DNA of 64,000 nucleotides from Pseudomonas sp. SCA2728.1_7 (GTDB lineage Bacteria > Pseudomonadota > Gammaproteobacteria > Pseudomonadales > Pseudomonadaceae): NCBI RefSeq assembly GCF_018138145.1, contig NZ_CP073104.1, positions 1,674,001 through 1,738,000 of the forward strand. The letters run 5' to 3'. The position numbers and the translations under genes were made by a program. This document shows, piece after piece, positions 45,011-54,415 of this stretch. The first letter of the stretch is position 1; every line of letters begins with the position of its first letter. The notes beneath the pieces were generated by a model. That model was given only the letters and a program-made list of their open reading frames with translations. It made no database searches and was not told the origin of the DNA.

Positions 45011-45993
45011 ACTCCGAGCCTCGACCAGACCACTTTCGGCAGGTCGTCGGCGGGTTGATGCAGCAACGCATCCAGGCTGACGCGGCGCTGGTCACGACGC
45101 GCGTGTCCGCGCAGCAGAAACCAATCGCTGCTGATGCCGACGTTCAGTCCGTCGACGGTCAGATGCGGCAAGTGCAGACGGTTGACGAAGTCCCCGCGAT
45201 TGATGAACCACTGGCCACGATCGCGCTCCACCACCACGGCCCTGGCCTGCGCCATCGATAAACCCGGCACCACCGCCACCAATACCTCGGCGCTGGCAGT
45301 ATTACCGTTGACCCAGGTCTTGGCCGGAATCAGGCTGACATACTGATTCAAACGCCCAAGCAGCTCCTCGTTCATGCCTTCGAGGCCACGTAAATCATCA
45401 AGGCTGCGCAACATCGGCTGAGTGGCCGGCAATGGCTGGCGACGCGCACTCGGTGACGTCGCGCGGACGCTGCCAAAACCTGCCTGCGCCATGCTTTGCC
45501 CGACGGCTTGCAGGTCGGGCATTCTCGGGTAGGAGGCAATGACTCGCTGGCTGATGCGCTGGCTGAGGGCAGCATCGATTCCGATCATTTCGCAGAGGCG
45601 TTCGAAGCTGCGCAACTGTCCGCCATCGACGCGCTCATTGCTGAGTAAATTGCGCAAATTGAACTTGCCCTGCTGATCCTCGATGCGCCCCTCGAAACCG
45701 CCCCCCGGCGAATTCAACAAATGGCTTTTGACAGGCTGCGCCCAAGGTTGATCGAGCCGGGTCAGCACGTCCTGTTGACGCGTGTCCCTGAGCACTTGCC
45801 GACTGAGCTCGAGCCCCGCCAACAGCGCGGCAGCGCCCTGCACTCGGGACTGTTCCGCTTCAAGAGAACGGGTAAAGACGCTCTGCCGGGTGAGCATGCC
45901 AGCGGCGATCACCGCGACCACAGCGGCAATCAGCAAGGCGCTGATAATGGCCATGCCGCGCTGTTTCTGCGCCTGTGGCGAGGATGGTTTCAT
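45007..45993 (-). CDS. hxcX: Type II secretion minor pseudopilin GspK (HxcX-like)
   Basis: A 328-residue pseudopilin. The prepilin cleavage site is KQRG-MAIISALLIAA. As usual for GspK, the Glu at position 5 of the mature protein is absent. A large helical insert follows in the globular domain. It caps the tip of the pseudopilus with GspI and GspJ. The prepilin peptidase is not encoded in this window. Confidence 0.92.
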   Translation of the reverse strand: MKPSSPQAQKQRGMAIISALLIAAVVAVIAAGMLTRQSVFTRSLEAEQSRVQGAAALLAGLELSRQVLRDTRQQDVLTRLDQPWAQPVKSHLLNSPGGGFEGRIEDQQGKFNLRNLLSNERVDGGQLRSFERLCEMIGIDAALSQRISQRVIASYPRMPDLQAVGQSMAQAGFGSVRATSPSARRQPLPATQPMLRSLDDLRGLEGMNEELLGRLNQYVSLIPAKTWVNGNTASAEVLVAVVPGLSMAQARAVVVERDRGQWFINRGDFVNRLHLPHLTVDGLNVGISSDWFLLRGHARRDQRRVSLDALLHQPADDLPKVVWSRLGV

Positions 45994-46001
45994 GGCCGCT
46001 C

Positions 46002-46451
46002 TCAGAGCTGCCAGGAACCAATATCGGCATTGACGCCGTCGCCGTCGGGTTGGCCGTCTGCGCCGAGGGAGAAGATGTCGATCTCACCGTTCGCGCCAGG
46101 ATTCAGATAGTTGTAAGGACGACCCCACGGGTCGTTGGGCAAGCGCTCCAGATAAGAGCGCCAGTTGCTGTTTTTCGCATCCGCCGGGCGCTCCACCAGC
46201 ACTTTCAAGCCCTGATTCAGGGTCGGATAAGTGCCGTGGTCGAGGCGATAAAGTTTGAGCGCCTGCATCAGGCCGGCGATGTCTTGTTTCGCCGCAGTGG
46301 CTCGGGCCTGATCAGGTCGGTCGAGCACCTTGGGCACTACCATCGCCGCCAGAATGCCGAGGATGACCACCACCACCATGATTTCGATCAGGGTGAAACC
46401 CTGCTGACCTCGACGGTCTGCGGACTGAGATTTGACGCGCGCGAAATCCAT
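46002..46451 (-). CDS. hxcT: Type II secretion major pseudopilin GspG (HxcT-like)
   Basis: A 149-residue pseudopilin with the cleavage site QQG-FTLIEIMVVVVILGIL and the GspG signatures LDHGTYPTLNQGL and LPNDPWGRPYNYLNPG. It polymerises into the pseudopilus. ATG 46451 is chosen because AGGAAGG lies 5 bases upstream; ATG 46469 would bury that ribosome site. It is the first gene of the minus-strand operon, and an operator candidate lies 53 bases before the start. Confidence 0.94.
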   Translation of the reverse strand: MDFARVKSQSADRRGQQGFTLIEIMVVVVILGILAAMVVPKVLDRPDQARATAAKQDIAGLMQALKLYRLDHGTYPTLNQGLKVLVERPADAKNSNWRSYLERLPNDPWGRPYNYLNPGANGEIDIFSLGADGQPDGDGVNADIGSWQL

Positions 46452-46503
46452 TTCAACCTTCCTTGGCATGATTACATTCGGCGCGCAGTGTAACAAAAGC
46501 CAG

Positions 46504-46514
46504 TCATCGTACAA
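46504..46514. promoter_or_regulatory. GntR/FCD operator candidate, site D, before the secretion cluster
   Basis: TCATCGTACAA, extended to TCATCGTACAACA, is identical over 13 bases to site A of the pectin operon. It lies in the 146-base divergent region between hxcT and hxcV. Confidence 0.65.
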
Positions 46515-46597
46515 CAATCATTAACGCACTGTTTTTCTGCACATTCGCCAAAGGACGGGTGTTATTCTGCGGGCCGGTTTCAACCGCAGAGACAAGC

Positions 46598-46984
46598 ATG
46601 GAAGCGTTGCGCAAGGAGCGAGGTTTCACCCTCATCGAGGTTCTGGTGGCCTTGGCAATCATCGCCGTGGCCATGTCTGCGGCCGTTCGCGTTGCGGGTC
46701 TGATGACCCAGAGCAATGGTCTGCTGCGCGATCGCTCGATCGCTTTGCTGGCGGCACAAACCCGGCTCGCCGAACTGCGTCTGGAGGAGGACTTTGCCCC
46801 AGGACTGAAAACCTTCAACTGTGATCAAGGTCGCCTGCAACTGCGCTGTGAGCAACGCATGACCCCGAGCACCGACGGACGACTGCTGCGCGTGACGCTG
46901 CTGGTTTCCGATCGCGAACGTCAGGCACCACCCCTGGCGCGACTCGAAACCTTACTCGGCCGGCCACAGGAAAAGCGCCAATGA
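46598..46984 (+). CDS. hxcV: Type II secretion minor pseudopilin GspI (HxcV-like)
   Basis: A 128-residue pseudopilin with the cleavage site KERG-FTLIEVLVALAIIAVAMSA. The short globular part with LLAAQTRLAELRL fits GspI. It is divergent from hxcT and convergent with hxcP. The ribosome site is weak (AGAGA). ATG 46598 gives the short basic leader usual for prepilins. Confidence 0.92.
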   Translation: MEALRKERGFTLIEVLVALAIIAVAMSAAVRVAGLMTQSNGLLRDRSIALLAAQTRLAELRLEEDFAPGLKTFNCDQGRLQLRCEQRMTPSTDGRLLRVTLLVSDRERQAPPLARLETLLGRPQEKRQ

Positions 46985-46990
46985 CGCTGC

Positions 46991-47422
46991 TCAGGGTCGA
47001 GTCAGTCGAGGCAGCGATGGCGAGTCTGGCAGCGTGCTGACTTTTAATCGGCTCTGTTCTGCGCCACGCTCGATAACCACTGCACCCTGTTCAATGGCGA
47101 TCACGCGCACCCCCTGGGTCAAGCGATCACCCACCAGAAAACTGCGCGGCGGACCGTCGTTGAGACTTAGGATTGCCACCGCAGCGTGCGCCCCTGCCAG
47201 CACTCCGGAAACCTTGATATCCAACGGTGCCGGCTGGTTGGAAAACCACTGCAAAGCCGCTGTGTCGGCGCGCGTCGGCAACACTTGCGGTGCCACCGCC
47301 GGAACGTGGGATTCTGCCGGCGTCAGCAATAGCGCAGACCAGAACAGTCCCCCTGCGAGTGCAGCGATCAGCGCCGCCGATTGCACAAGCTGCGTTGCGG
47401 ATAAGCGAAAAGTAAATGCCAA
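46991..47422 (-). CDS. hxcP: Type II secretion protein GspC (HxcP-like)
   Basis: A 143-residue bitopic protein with one membrane segment near residues 14-34 and a periplasmic homology region (ILSLNDGPPRSFLVGDRLTQGVRVIAIEQGAVVIERG, seen around residues 84-120). It has no PDZ or coiled-coil end, so it is shorter than classical GspC. It connects the secretin to the inner-membrane platform. It lies 6 bases from the convergent end of hxcV. Confidence 0.88.
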   Translation of the reverse strand: MAFTFRLSATQLVQSAALIAALAGGLFWSALLLTPAESHVPAVAPQVLPTRADTAALQWFSNQPAPLDIKVSGVLAGAHAAVAILSLNDGPPRSFLVGDRLTQGVRVIAIEQGAVVIERGAEQSRLKVSTLPDSPSLPRLTRP

Positions 47423-47536
47423 GACCCAACCTCCCTGTTGTCCTGCGTCGCAGTCTACAGGACAACATTCGCTTTTCTATCCGGATTGAAGGTTCGAATC
47501 CGCCAGGATGGATTCACAACGAAGGAACGTTGCGGT

Positions 47537-47998
47537 ATGACCAAGGACAGACAAACGGGCTTCACCCTCATCGAATTGATGGTGGTGTTGATCATCATCG
47601 GCATTGCCAGCGCCGCCGTCAGCCTGAGTATCAAACCTGACCCGGCGCAACTGCTGCGCAAGGACGCCAATCGCTTGATCCAGTTGCTGCAAATTGCCCA
47701 TGCCGAAGCCCTGGCCGATGGACGCCCGATCACTTGGCTGGCGGACCAAAACGGCTTTCGTTTCAGTCGTCGCAATGAACAAGGCCCCGGCTTCGATCAC
47801 TTTCTCGCCGATCCGCAACTGCGCCCTCGTCACTGGGAAACGCCATCGCTGAAGGTCCGAGTGACACCCAGGCAGCCGCTGATACTGAACGCCGAGTGGT
47901 TCGATTCACCCGTGCAACTGCAACTCTCGGACGGCCAGAACACGCTCACCGTGCAACGCACAGCCACGGGCAAATTGACCTTGGCCAACCAGCCATGA
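47537..47998 (+). CDS. hxcU: Type II secretion minor pseudopilin GspH (HxcU-like)
   Basis: A 153-residue pseudopilin with the cleavage site RQTG-FTLIELMVVLIIIGIA. The GspH-type helix DANRLIQLLQIAHAEAL follows. ATG 47537 has GAAGGA about 10 bases upstream. Its stop overlaps the hxcW start (ATGA), so the two are coupled. The divergent partner is hxcP. Confidence 0.9.
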   Translation: MTKDRQTGFTLIELMVVLIIIGIASAAVSLSIKPDPAQLLRKDANRLIQLLQIAHAEALADGRPITWLADQNGFRFSRRNEQGPGFDHFLADPQLRPRHWETPSLKVRVTPRQPLILNAEWFDSPVQLQLSDGQNTLTVQRTATGKLTLANQP

Positions 47999-48606
47999 AT
48001 AGCCGGCAAGAGGGTTTTACCCTGATCGAAGTGATGGTCGCGATCCTGCTCATGGCGGTCGTCAGCCTGATTGCCTGGCGCGGTCTGGACAGCGTGAGCC
48101 GCGCCGACACGCATCTGCAGGCGAGCACCGAACACACCGAAGCACTGCTGCGCACGCTGCATCAACTGGAACGAGATATAGCCTTGCGCGCCAGCATCGA
48201 ACTGCGCGAGCCACTGTTGAACGACAACGATGACGAACGATCCGAGCAGCCAGCGGCAATCAGCGTGCGCAGCGCCGACGACCAGCGCTTTCGTCTTGAC
48301 GTGATCCGCAGTGCAGCCACCTCGCAGAACGGCTTGCAGCGCGTGCGCTGGTGGTTGAAAGATCAAACCCTGTACCGCGCCGCCGCCACGCCACGCGATC
48401 GCTACCCGCTGCCTGCGCCGAAACAGGCAGTGGCGGTGCTCGACAGAATCAGCGATCTGCAAGTACGCGTCTGGGAACCGCAGATGGGGTGGCGCCAGCT
48501 CAGCGGCAACCGCAAAGAAAATCCCCAAGGCCTGGAAATCCGCCTGACCCGGCAGACGCCTCAAGGCGAAGAACACTACCGCCAGGTCTTGGGCCCACTG
48601 GATTAG
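47995..48606 (+). CDS. hxcW: Type II secretion minor pseudopilin GspJ (HxcW-like)
   Basis: A 203-residue pseudopilin with the cleavage site RQEG-FTLIEVMVAILLMAVV. The longer globular domain with LHQLERDIALRAS and WWLKDQTLYR is typical of GspJ. It forms the tip complex with GspI and GspK. It is followed by a perfect inverted repeat that may end the transcript. Confidence 0.91.
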   Translation: MNSRQEGFTLIEVMVAILLMAVVSLIAWRGLDSVSRADTHLQASTEHTEALLRTLHQLERDIALRASIELREPLLNDNDDERSEQPAAISVRSADDQRFRLDVIRSAATSQNGLQRVRWWLKDQTLYRAAATPRDRYPLPAPKQAVAVLDRISDLQVRVWEPQMGWRQLSGNRKENPQGLEIRLTRQTPQGEEHYRQVLGPLD

Positions 48607-48608
48607 TC

Positions 48609-48635
48609 TCTGGGCAATATTACGTATTGCCCAGA
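48609..48635. repeat. Perfect inverted repeat after hxcW
   Basis: TCTGGGCAATA and TATTGCCCAGA pair over 11 bases around TTACG. There is no T-run, so it is not a classical terminator; it may stabilise the hxcUW transcript end or be a binding site. Confidence 0.6.
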
Positions 48636-48683
48636 CACGCACAGCAACTGTAACGTCGAACGTCAGTTACCGAGGAAATCTCA

Positions 48684-49241
48684 TTGCACGACTCTAAACT
48701 TCTCGAAGATCTACGCGCTCGCTTCAACGCTGGAGAGCCTCTGGACTTCACTTTTTTCTGGGGACACCAGCGAAGCAAAAACGCCGTCACGGCTTCGTGC
48801 TTCAGCCAATGGTACGAAGCCGAATTCGTTATCGAGGGGCAACGCTACCCGACAGCCGAACACTTCATGATGGCCGAGAAGGCAGCCCTGTTCGACGATC
48901 AGGAAATTCGTGCACAAGTGCTCCAGGCCACGACCCCGAACGCCGCCAAAGCCCTCGGCCGCAAAGTGCGCGGGTTCAACGACCGACTCTGGCTGCAACA
49001 CCGATACGACATCGTCGTCCAGGCAAACCAAGCCAAGTTCTCCCAAAACCCGGAGCTGAACGAATACCTGATGCGCACTGGATCCCGGGTCATTGTCGAA
49101 GCGAGCCCGGTTGATGCCATTTGGGGAATTGGGCTCGCGCAAGATCACCCAGATGTGAACGATCCGAATCTGTGGAAAGGCCTGAATCTTCTGGGGTTTG
49201 CACTGATGCAGGTTCGGGACGGCAGGAATGGATCGTCCTGA
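48684..49241 (+). CDS. NADAR-family protein (YbiA-like)
   Basis: A 185-residue protein of the NADAR/YbiA fold. It has FTFFWG, a conserved YPTAEHFMMAEKAALF block and RFNxRLW-like GFNDRLWLQHRYDIVVQANQAKF, with the C-terminal WGIGLAQDHPDVNDPNLWKG motif. Family members hydrolyse ADP-ribose-type linkages or riboflavin-pathway intermediates, and some remove ADP-ribose from nucleic acid. Start TTG 48684 has GAGGAA 6-7 bases upstream; no ATG fits. It is monocistronic, with a terminator downstream. Confidence 0.88.
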   Translation: MHDSKLLEDLRARFNAGEPLDFTFFWGHQRSKNAVTASCFSQWYEAEFVIEGQRYPTAEHFMMAEKAALFDDQEIRAQVLQATTPNAAKALGRKVRGFNDRLWLQHRYDIVVQANQAKFSQNPELNEYLMRTGSRVIVEASPVDAIWGIGLAQDHPDVNDPNLWKGLNLLGFALMQVRDGRNGSS

Positions 49242-49270
49242 GTTTTATCGGCGGTGGCGTCAGAAACGAA

Positions 49271-49298
49271 AAAAGCCTTGGCGTGTGCCAAGGCTTTT
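49271..49298 (+). terminator. Bidirectional intrinsic terminator
   Basis: AAAAGCCTTGGC pairs with GCCAAGGCTTTT around GTGT. It lies 29 bases after the NADAR gene and also faces the convergent lipoprotein gene. Confidence 0.88.
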
Positions 49299-49340
49299 CT
49301 AAGGGAGTTTTACATTGCTTTGGGTTGCACTACCCGCCAG

Positions 49341-49580
49341 TCAGAAATTGCAGGTGTATTGATATTCGAAGGGGAAGAAGACTGTATCGACCACCAACGA
49401 AAATGGCGCGTCGATCAGTAAAAAGGGAATCAACTTGCCTTTGGATGTACCGACCAACCACCAGTCGAGCCGAACACCGATGTAAGGACATCGATGCTTG
49501 TCATAATCCATCCGCATGGCCGTTGCTGCACAGCCGCTTGAGCTGGCGATCAACGTCAGCAAGATCAGTTTGCGAAACAC
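49341..49580 (-). CDS. YceK/YidQ-family lipoprotein
   Basis: A 79-residue protein with a lipoprotein signal (LIASSSGC, lipid Cys at 17). The YceK/YidQ-like body YIGVRLDWWLV...FLLIDAPFSLVVDTVFFPFEY includes a hydrophobic C-terminal stretch. The function is unknown; such proteins sit in the inner or outer membrane of many gamma-proteobacteria. Confidence 0.8.
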   Translation of the reverse strand: MFRKLILLTLIASSSGCAATAMRMDYDKHRCPYIGVRLDWWLVGTSKGKLIPFLLIDAPFSLVVDTVFFPFEYQYTCNF

Positions 49581-49773
49581 TTAACGTCCTTATTACTTAT
49601 TGATATTGAGCTGCGTAAACGGGGTTGCAGATGGCTTTCCCGCTACGACAGGCCACGTGGGTGAAATACAGCCCTACTCCGACTACCGAGGCCGATCGTA
49701 AGGACAATGAGAAATCTCAACCAGACTGGAATTGGCAAGATGCATGAAGCACGCAAGCGAGGATGCAGGATTG

Positions 49774-49929
49774 ATGGACTTTATTGATTTTCTGGGAAAC
49801 CTTTGCAGCGCATTCAGCAACTATCAAGGCTATGAAAAGCCTCGCCGGGTGTTTACCCGAAGATTCGTTGCGTTCTGCGTATTTGTGGCTGTGTTTGAGC
49901 TGATTGCGCTGAATCTTTACTACGCATAG
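49774..49929 (+). CDS. Small hypothetical membrane protein
   Basis: About 51 residues with one C-terminal membrane segment (FVAFCVFVAVFELIALNLYY). Unknown function. ATG 49774 follows GAGGA at 10 bases and AGGA at 3 bases; ATG 49744 gives a 61-residue form. The evidence is a plausible frame and segment only, so this could be spurious. Confidence 0.45.
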   Translation: MDFIDFLGNLCSAFSNYQGYEKPRRVFTRRFVAFCVFVAVFELIALNLYYA

Positions 49930-50022
49930 TCGGGATTGAATTTGAAGGATTCAGCAAAGATCGCTTGGCCGGAGCGAATCCAGATCTTATTAAGAAACTA
50001 CCGTGTAGTTTCGCGCGGGTAC

Positions 50023-50049
50023 AAAAAAGCCGATCTATCTGATCGGCTT
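50023..50049 (-). terminator. Intrinsic terminator of tRNA-Pro
   Basis: On the minus strand, AAGCCGATC pairs with GATCGGCTT around AGATA, followed by TTTT. It begins 27 bases after the tRNA 3' end. Confidence 0.88.
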
Positions 50050-50075
50050 ATGTGTCTGATTTTAATCAGGAATAA

Positions 50076-50152
50076 TGGTCGGGACGGAGTGATTCGAACA
50101 CTCGACCCCTAGCACCCCATGCTAGTGCGCTACCGGACTGCGCTACGCCCCG
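50076..50152 (-). tRNA. tRNA-Pro (anticodon GGG)
   Basis: A 77-nt cloverleaf on the minus strand. Acceptor CGGGGCG pairs with CGTCCCG, followed by A and encoded CCA. The D arm is GCGC...GCGC with loop AGTCCGGTA, the anticodon stem CTAGC/GCTAG holds loop ATGGGGT (anticodon GGG at 50118-50116), and the T arm is GAGTG-TTCGAAT-CACTC. The first base pair C1-G72 is typical of bacterial tRNA-Pro. It lies downstream of the merR gene, as in other pseudomonads. Confidence 0.97.
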
Positions 50153-50241
50153 ACTGGTCTTGCAACTCGCTCTCCACCTCGAAGAACGCTCAAGAATATA
50201 GCGCAAGCGTTTGAAAACTGGAAGTATTCAAACGCTGCTTT

Positions 50242-50598
50242 TTATTTCTTGAGAACCACCAGCACATCTTCCAGTTCGGCAATCATCTGCCGAATCATCT
50301 GCTTGTATTGGGTCGTGTCGTCTTTGGCTTCATCGCCGGACAAACGCAGGCGTGCGCCGCCGATGGTGAAACCTTGATCGTAAAGGAGTGCGCGGATCTG
50401 CCGGATCATCAGCACGTCCTGGCGCTGATAATACCGGCGGTTTCCGCGGCGTTTGACGGGGTTGAGCTGAGGAAACTCCTGCTCCCAGTAGCGCAGCACG
50501 TGTGGCTTTACGGCACACAGCTCGCTGACTTCACCGATGGTGAAGTAGCGTTTGCCCGGGATGACGGGTAGTTCGTCGTTATGACTTGGTTCCAGCAT
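50242..50598 (-). CDS. MerR-family regulator downstream of ihfA
   Basis: A 118-residue protein with a MerR helix-turn-helix ([25 protein letters not shown], in part [20 protein letters not shown]) and a short C-terminal coiled coil without effector cysteines. A conserved gene of unknown target that follows ihfA in many proteobacteria. ATG 50598 overlaps the end of ihfA; ATG 50607 adds three residues. It probably shares the pheST-ihfA transcript. Confidence 0.9.
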   Translation of the reverse strand: MLEPSHNDELPVIPGKRYFTIGEVSELCAVKPHVLRYWEQEFPQLNPVKRRGNRRYYQRQDVLMIRQIRALLYDQGFTIGGARLRLSGDEAKDDTTQYKQMIRQMIAELEDVLVVLKK

Positions 50599-50881
50599 AA
50601 GCCTCAACTCGGGCCTTCAACTTCTGCCCTGGACGAAAGGTGACCACACGGCGAGCCGTGATCGGGATTTCTTCCCCCGTTTTCGGGTTGCGGCCAGGCC
50701 GCTGGCGTTTGTCCCGAAGGTCGAAATTGCCGAAACCGGACAATTTGACCTGCTCGTTGTCTTCAAGAGCGTGCCTGATTTCCTCGAAAAACAGTTCGAC
50801 CAATTCCTTGGCTTCCCGCTTGTTCAGGCCCAGCTCTTCATACAGACGTTCCGCCATCTCAGCTTTCGTCAAAGCCCCCAT
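50579..50881 (-). CDS. ihfA: Integration host factor alpha subunit
   Basis: A 100-residue DNA-bending protein with the IHF/HU fold, [13 protein letters not shown] and the DNA-intercalating loop [20 protein letters not shown] (the Pro in GRNPKTG). With IhfB it bends DNA at specific sites and assists sigma-54 promoters, which is relevant to the rsr-rtcBA promoter in this window. It starts 3 bases after the pheT stop. Confidence 0.97.
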   Translation of the reverse strand: MGALTKAEMAERLYEELGLNKREAKELVELFFEEIRHALEDNEQVKLSGFGNFDLRDKRQRPGRNPKTGEEIPITARRVVTFRPGQKLKARVEAYAGTKS

Positions 50882-50884
50882 ACG

Positions 50885-53263
50885 TCACTTCCTTAACGTG
50901 GCGTTCAACCTTTGTTCGAGCGAGGTGAGGATATTTTGCGTCGTCGAATTCACCTCATCGTCATTAAGAGTGCGCGATGGATGCTGCCAGGTCAAGCCAA
51001 CTGCAAGGCTTTTTCTATCAGGATCAATACCTTTACCCTGATACACGTCAAACAGCCTGAGATCTGTGAGCCATTCGCCTGCATTTTCACGGATTACGTC
51101 CAGTACGGCCGCGGACGCGACGTCTTTGTGCGCAATCAGTGCAAGGTCACGACGCACTTCAGGAAAGCGCGACAACTCGTGGAATTTCGGCATTTTACCG
51201 AGTGCCACTTCAGCCAGAACCAGCTCGAAAACGAAGACTGGACGATCCAGACCCAGGGCTTTCGACAATTCCGGGTGGATGGCGCCGATGAAACCGACTT
51301 CACGCCCTTCGCGCTCGATGCGCGCGGTTTGACCCGGATGCAGCGCCGGGTGTTTGCCCGGAGCGAAAGTGAACGAATCCAGTGCACCGGCAAAGCCCAG
51401 CACAGCCTCAACGTCAGCTTTGACGTCGAAGAAATCGACCGTGTCGCGACCTTGCGCCCAGCCTTCCGGCAGACGGCTACCGCAAACCACACCGGACAGC
51501 ATCGGCTCTTGCTTCAGGCCTTCCAACTGACCAACGAAGCGCAGACCGCTTTCGAACAGACGCACGCGATCTTGCTGGCGGTTGAGGTTGTGCTGCAGCG
51601 CTTTGACCAGACCTGGCCACAACGAAGAGCGCATGGCAGCCATGTCATTGGAAATCGGATTGGCCAGCAACAGCGGCTCGACGCCCGGGTTGAACAGTTC
51701 GAACTGACGCGGATCGATGAAGCTGTAAGTGATCGCTTCCTGATAACCACGCGCCACCAGCAGACGGCGCAGTTCCGGCAGATCGCTACGCGCTTCAGCT
51801 TTGGCTTGCGGCGCCAGACGCGCTTGCGGGTAACGAACCGGCAGACGGTTGTAGCCGTACAGACGGGCCAGCTCTTCGATCAGATCGACTTCCAGGCTGA
51901 TGTCGAAGCGATGGCTTGGCACTTCTACGCGCCACTGGCCTTCACCGTCGGCAGTAATGCCAAGACCCAGACCGCCGAGCAAACGCTCGACCTGCGCGGA
52001 ATCCATTTCCATACCGAGCATCTGGGTGATGCGCTGGGAACGCAAAGTGATCGGTGCGATCGACGGCAGATGCTGCTCGCTGACGGTCTCGATGATCGGG
52101 CCGGCTTCACCGCCAGTGATTTCCAGCAGCAGGCCAGTGGCGCGCTCCATGGCTTCACGGGCCAGTTGCCAGTCGACGCCACGCTCGTAGCGGTGCGACG
52201 CATCGGTGTGCAGGCCGTAGGAACGAGCCTTGCCAGCGACAGCGATCTGGTCGAAGAATGCGGATTCCAGGAATACGTCGCGAGTGGTCGCGGAGACACC
52301 ACTGTGCTCACCACCCATGACACCGGCAATCGCCAGCGCGCGGGTGTGGTCGGCAATCACCAGCGTATCGCTACGCAGGCTGACTTCCTGACCGTCGAGC
52401 AGTACCAGCTTCTCGCCCTCTTCCGCCATGCGCACACGAATGCCGCCATTGATTTCGGCGAGATCGAAAGCGTGCAGCGGCTGGCCCAGTTCGAGCATCA
52501 CGTAGTTGGTGATGTCGACGGCAGCGTCGATGCTGCGCACGTCGGCGCGGCGCAGACGTTCAACCATCCACAGCGGCGTCGGCTTGGACAGATCAACGTT
52601 ACGGATAACGCGACCCAGGTAACGCGGGCATGCTACTGGCGCCAGCACTTCTACCGAACGCACTTCATCGTGCACGGCAGGAATGCTCATGACCACTGGA
52701 CGAGTGACCGGCGCGTCGTACAGCGCGCCGACTTCACGGGCCAGACCGGCCAAGGACAGGCAGTCGCCGCGGTTCGGGGTCAGGTCGACCTCGATGCTGG
52801 CGTCTTCCAGATCCAGGTACACACGGAAATCTTCGCCCACCGGCGCATCGGCCGGCAGTTCCATCAGACCGTCATTGCCTTCACCGACCTGCAGCTCGGC
52901 TTGCGAGCAGAGCATGCCGTTGGACTCGACGCCACGCAGCTTGGCCTTCTTGATCTTGAAGTCGCCCGGCAGTTCGGCACCGATCATGGCGAACGGAATC
53001 TTCAGGCCCGGACGCACGTTTGGCGCTCCGCACACGACCTGAAAGGTTTCCGCGCCATTGCTGACCTGGCACACGCGCAACTTGTCGGCATCAGGGTGTT
53101 GCTCGGTGCTTAGCACCTCGCCCACCACCACGCCGCTGAATACACCGGCGGCCGGGGTCACGCTATCGACCTCCAGGCCAGCCATCGACAGACGAGCAAC
53201 CAGCTCGTCGCGATTTACCTGCGGGCTAACCCAGCCACGCAGCCATTGTTCACTGAATTTCAT
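50885..53263 (-). CDS. pheT: Phenylalanyl-tRNA synthetase beta subunit
   Basis: A 792-residue subunit with an N-terminal OB-fold tRNA-binding domain (VGEVLSTEQHPDADKLRVCQV, in part EQHPDADKLRVC), the B3/B4 editing domain, the B5 domain and a C-terminal anticodon-binding FDX domain (FPEVRRDLALIAHKDV). It pairs with PheS to charge tRNA-Phe. It starts 26 bases after pheS. Confidence 0.97.
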   Translation of the reverse strand: MKFSEQWLRGWVSPQVNRDELVARLSMAGLEVDSVTPAAGVFSGVVVGEVLSTEQHPDADKLRVCQVSNGAETFQVVCGAPNVRPGLKIPFAMIGAELPGDFKIKKAKLRGVESNGMLCSQAELQVGEGNDGLMELPADAPVGEDFRVYLDLEDASIEVDLTPNRGDCLSLAGLAREVGALYDAPVTRPVVMSIPAVHDEVRSVEVLAPVACPRYLGRVIRNVDLSKPTPLWMVERLRRADVRSIDAAVDITNYVMLELGQPLHAFDLAEINGGIRVRMAEEGEKLVLLDGQEVSLRSDTLVIADHTRALAIAGVMGGEHSGVSATTRDVFLESAFFDQIAVAGKARSYGLHTDASHRYERGVDWQLAREAMERATGLLLEITGGEAGPIIETVSEQHLPSIAPITLRSQRITQMLGMEMDSAQVERLLGGLGLGITADGEGQWRVEVPSHRFDISLEVDLIEELARLYGYNRLPVRYPQARLAPQAKAEARSDLPELRRLLVARGYQEAITYSFIDPRQFELFNPGVEPLLLANPISNDMAAMRSSLWPGLVKALQHNLNRQQDRVRLFESGLRFVGQLEGLKQEPMLSGVVCGSRLPEGWAQGRDTVDFFDVKADVEAVLGFAGALDSFTFAPGKHPALHPGQTARIEREGREVGFIGAIHPELSKALGLDRPVFVFELVLAEVALGKMPKFHELSRFPEVRRDLALIAHKDVASAAVLDVIRENAGEWLTDLRLFDVYQGKGIDPDRKSLAVGLTWQHPSRTLNDDEVNSTTQNILTSLEQRLNATLRK

Positions 53264-53289
53264 CCTGCTCTCCTAAGAATTCGTTACGA

Positions 53290-54360
<1,071 letters not shown>

Positions 54361-54415
54361 AAGACGTTTACCACCTGGCCCCACGGAAGTGAGGCCGGGT
54401 GATTGTCGGGGGTAC

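Noticed and set aside
50912..53113. Long open frame on the plus strand across pheT
   Set aside because: It is antisense to an unambiguous PheT coding region and has no domain character; it is a codon-bias shadow. The same applies to 55643-57493 opposite thrS and 41252-43291 opposite hxcQ.
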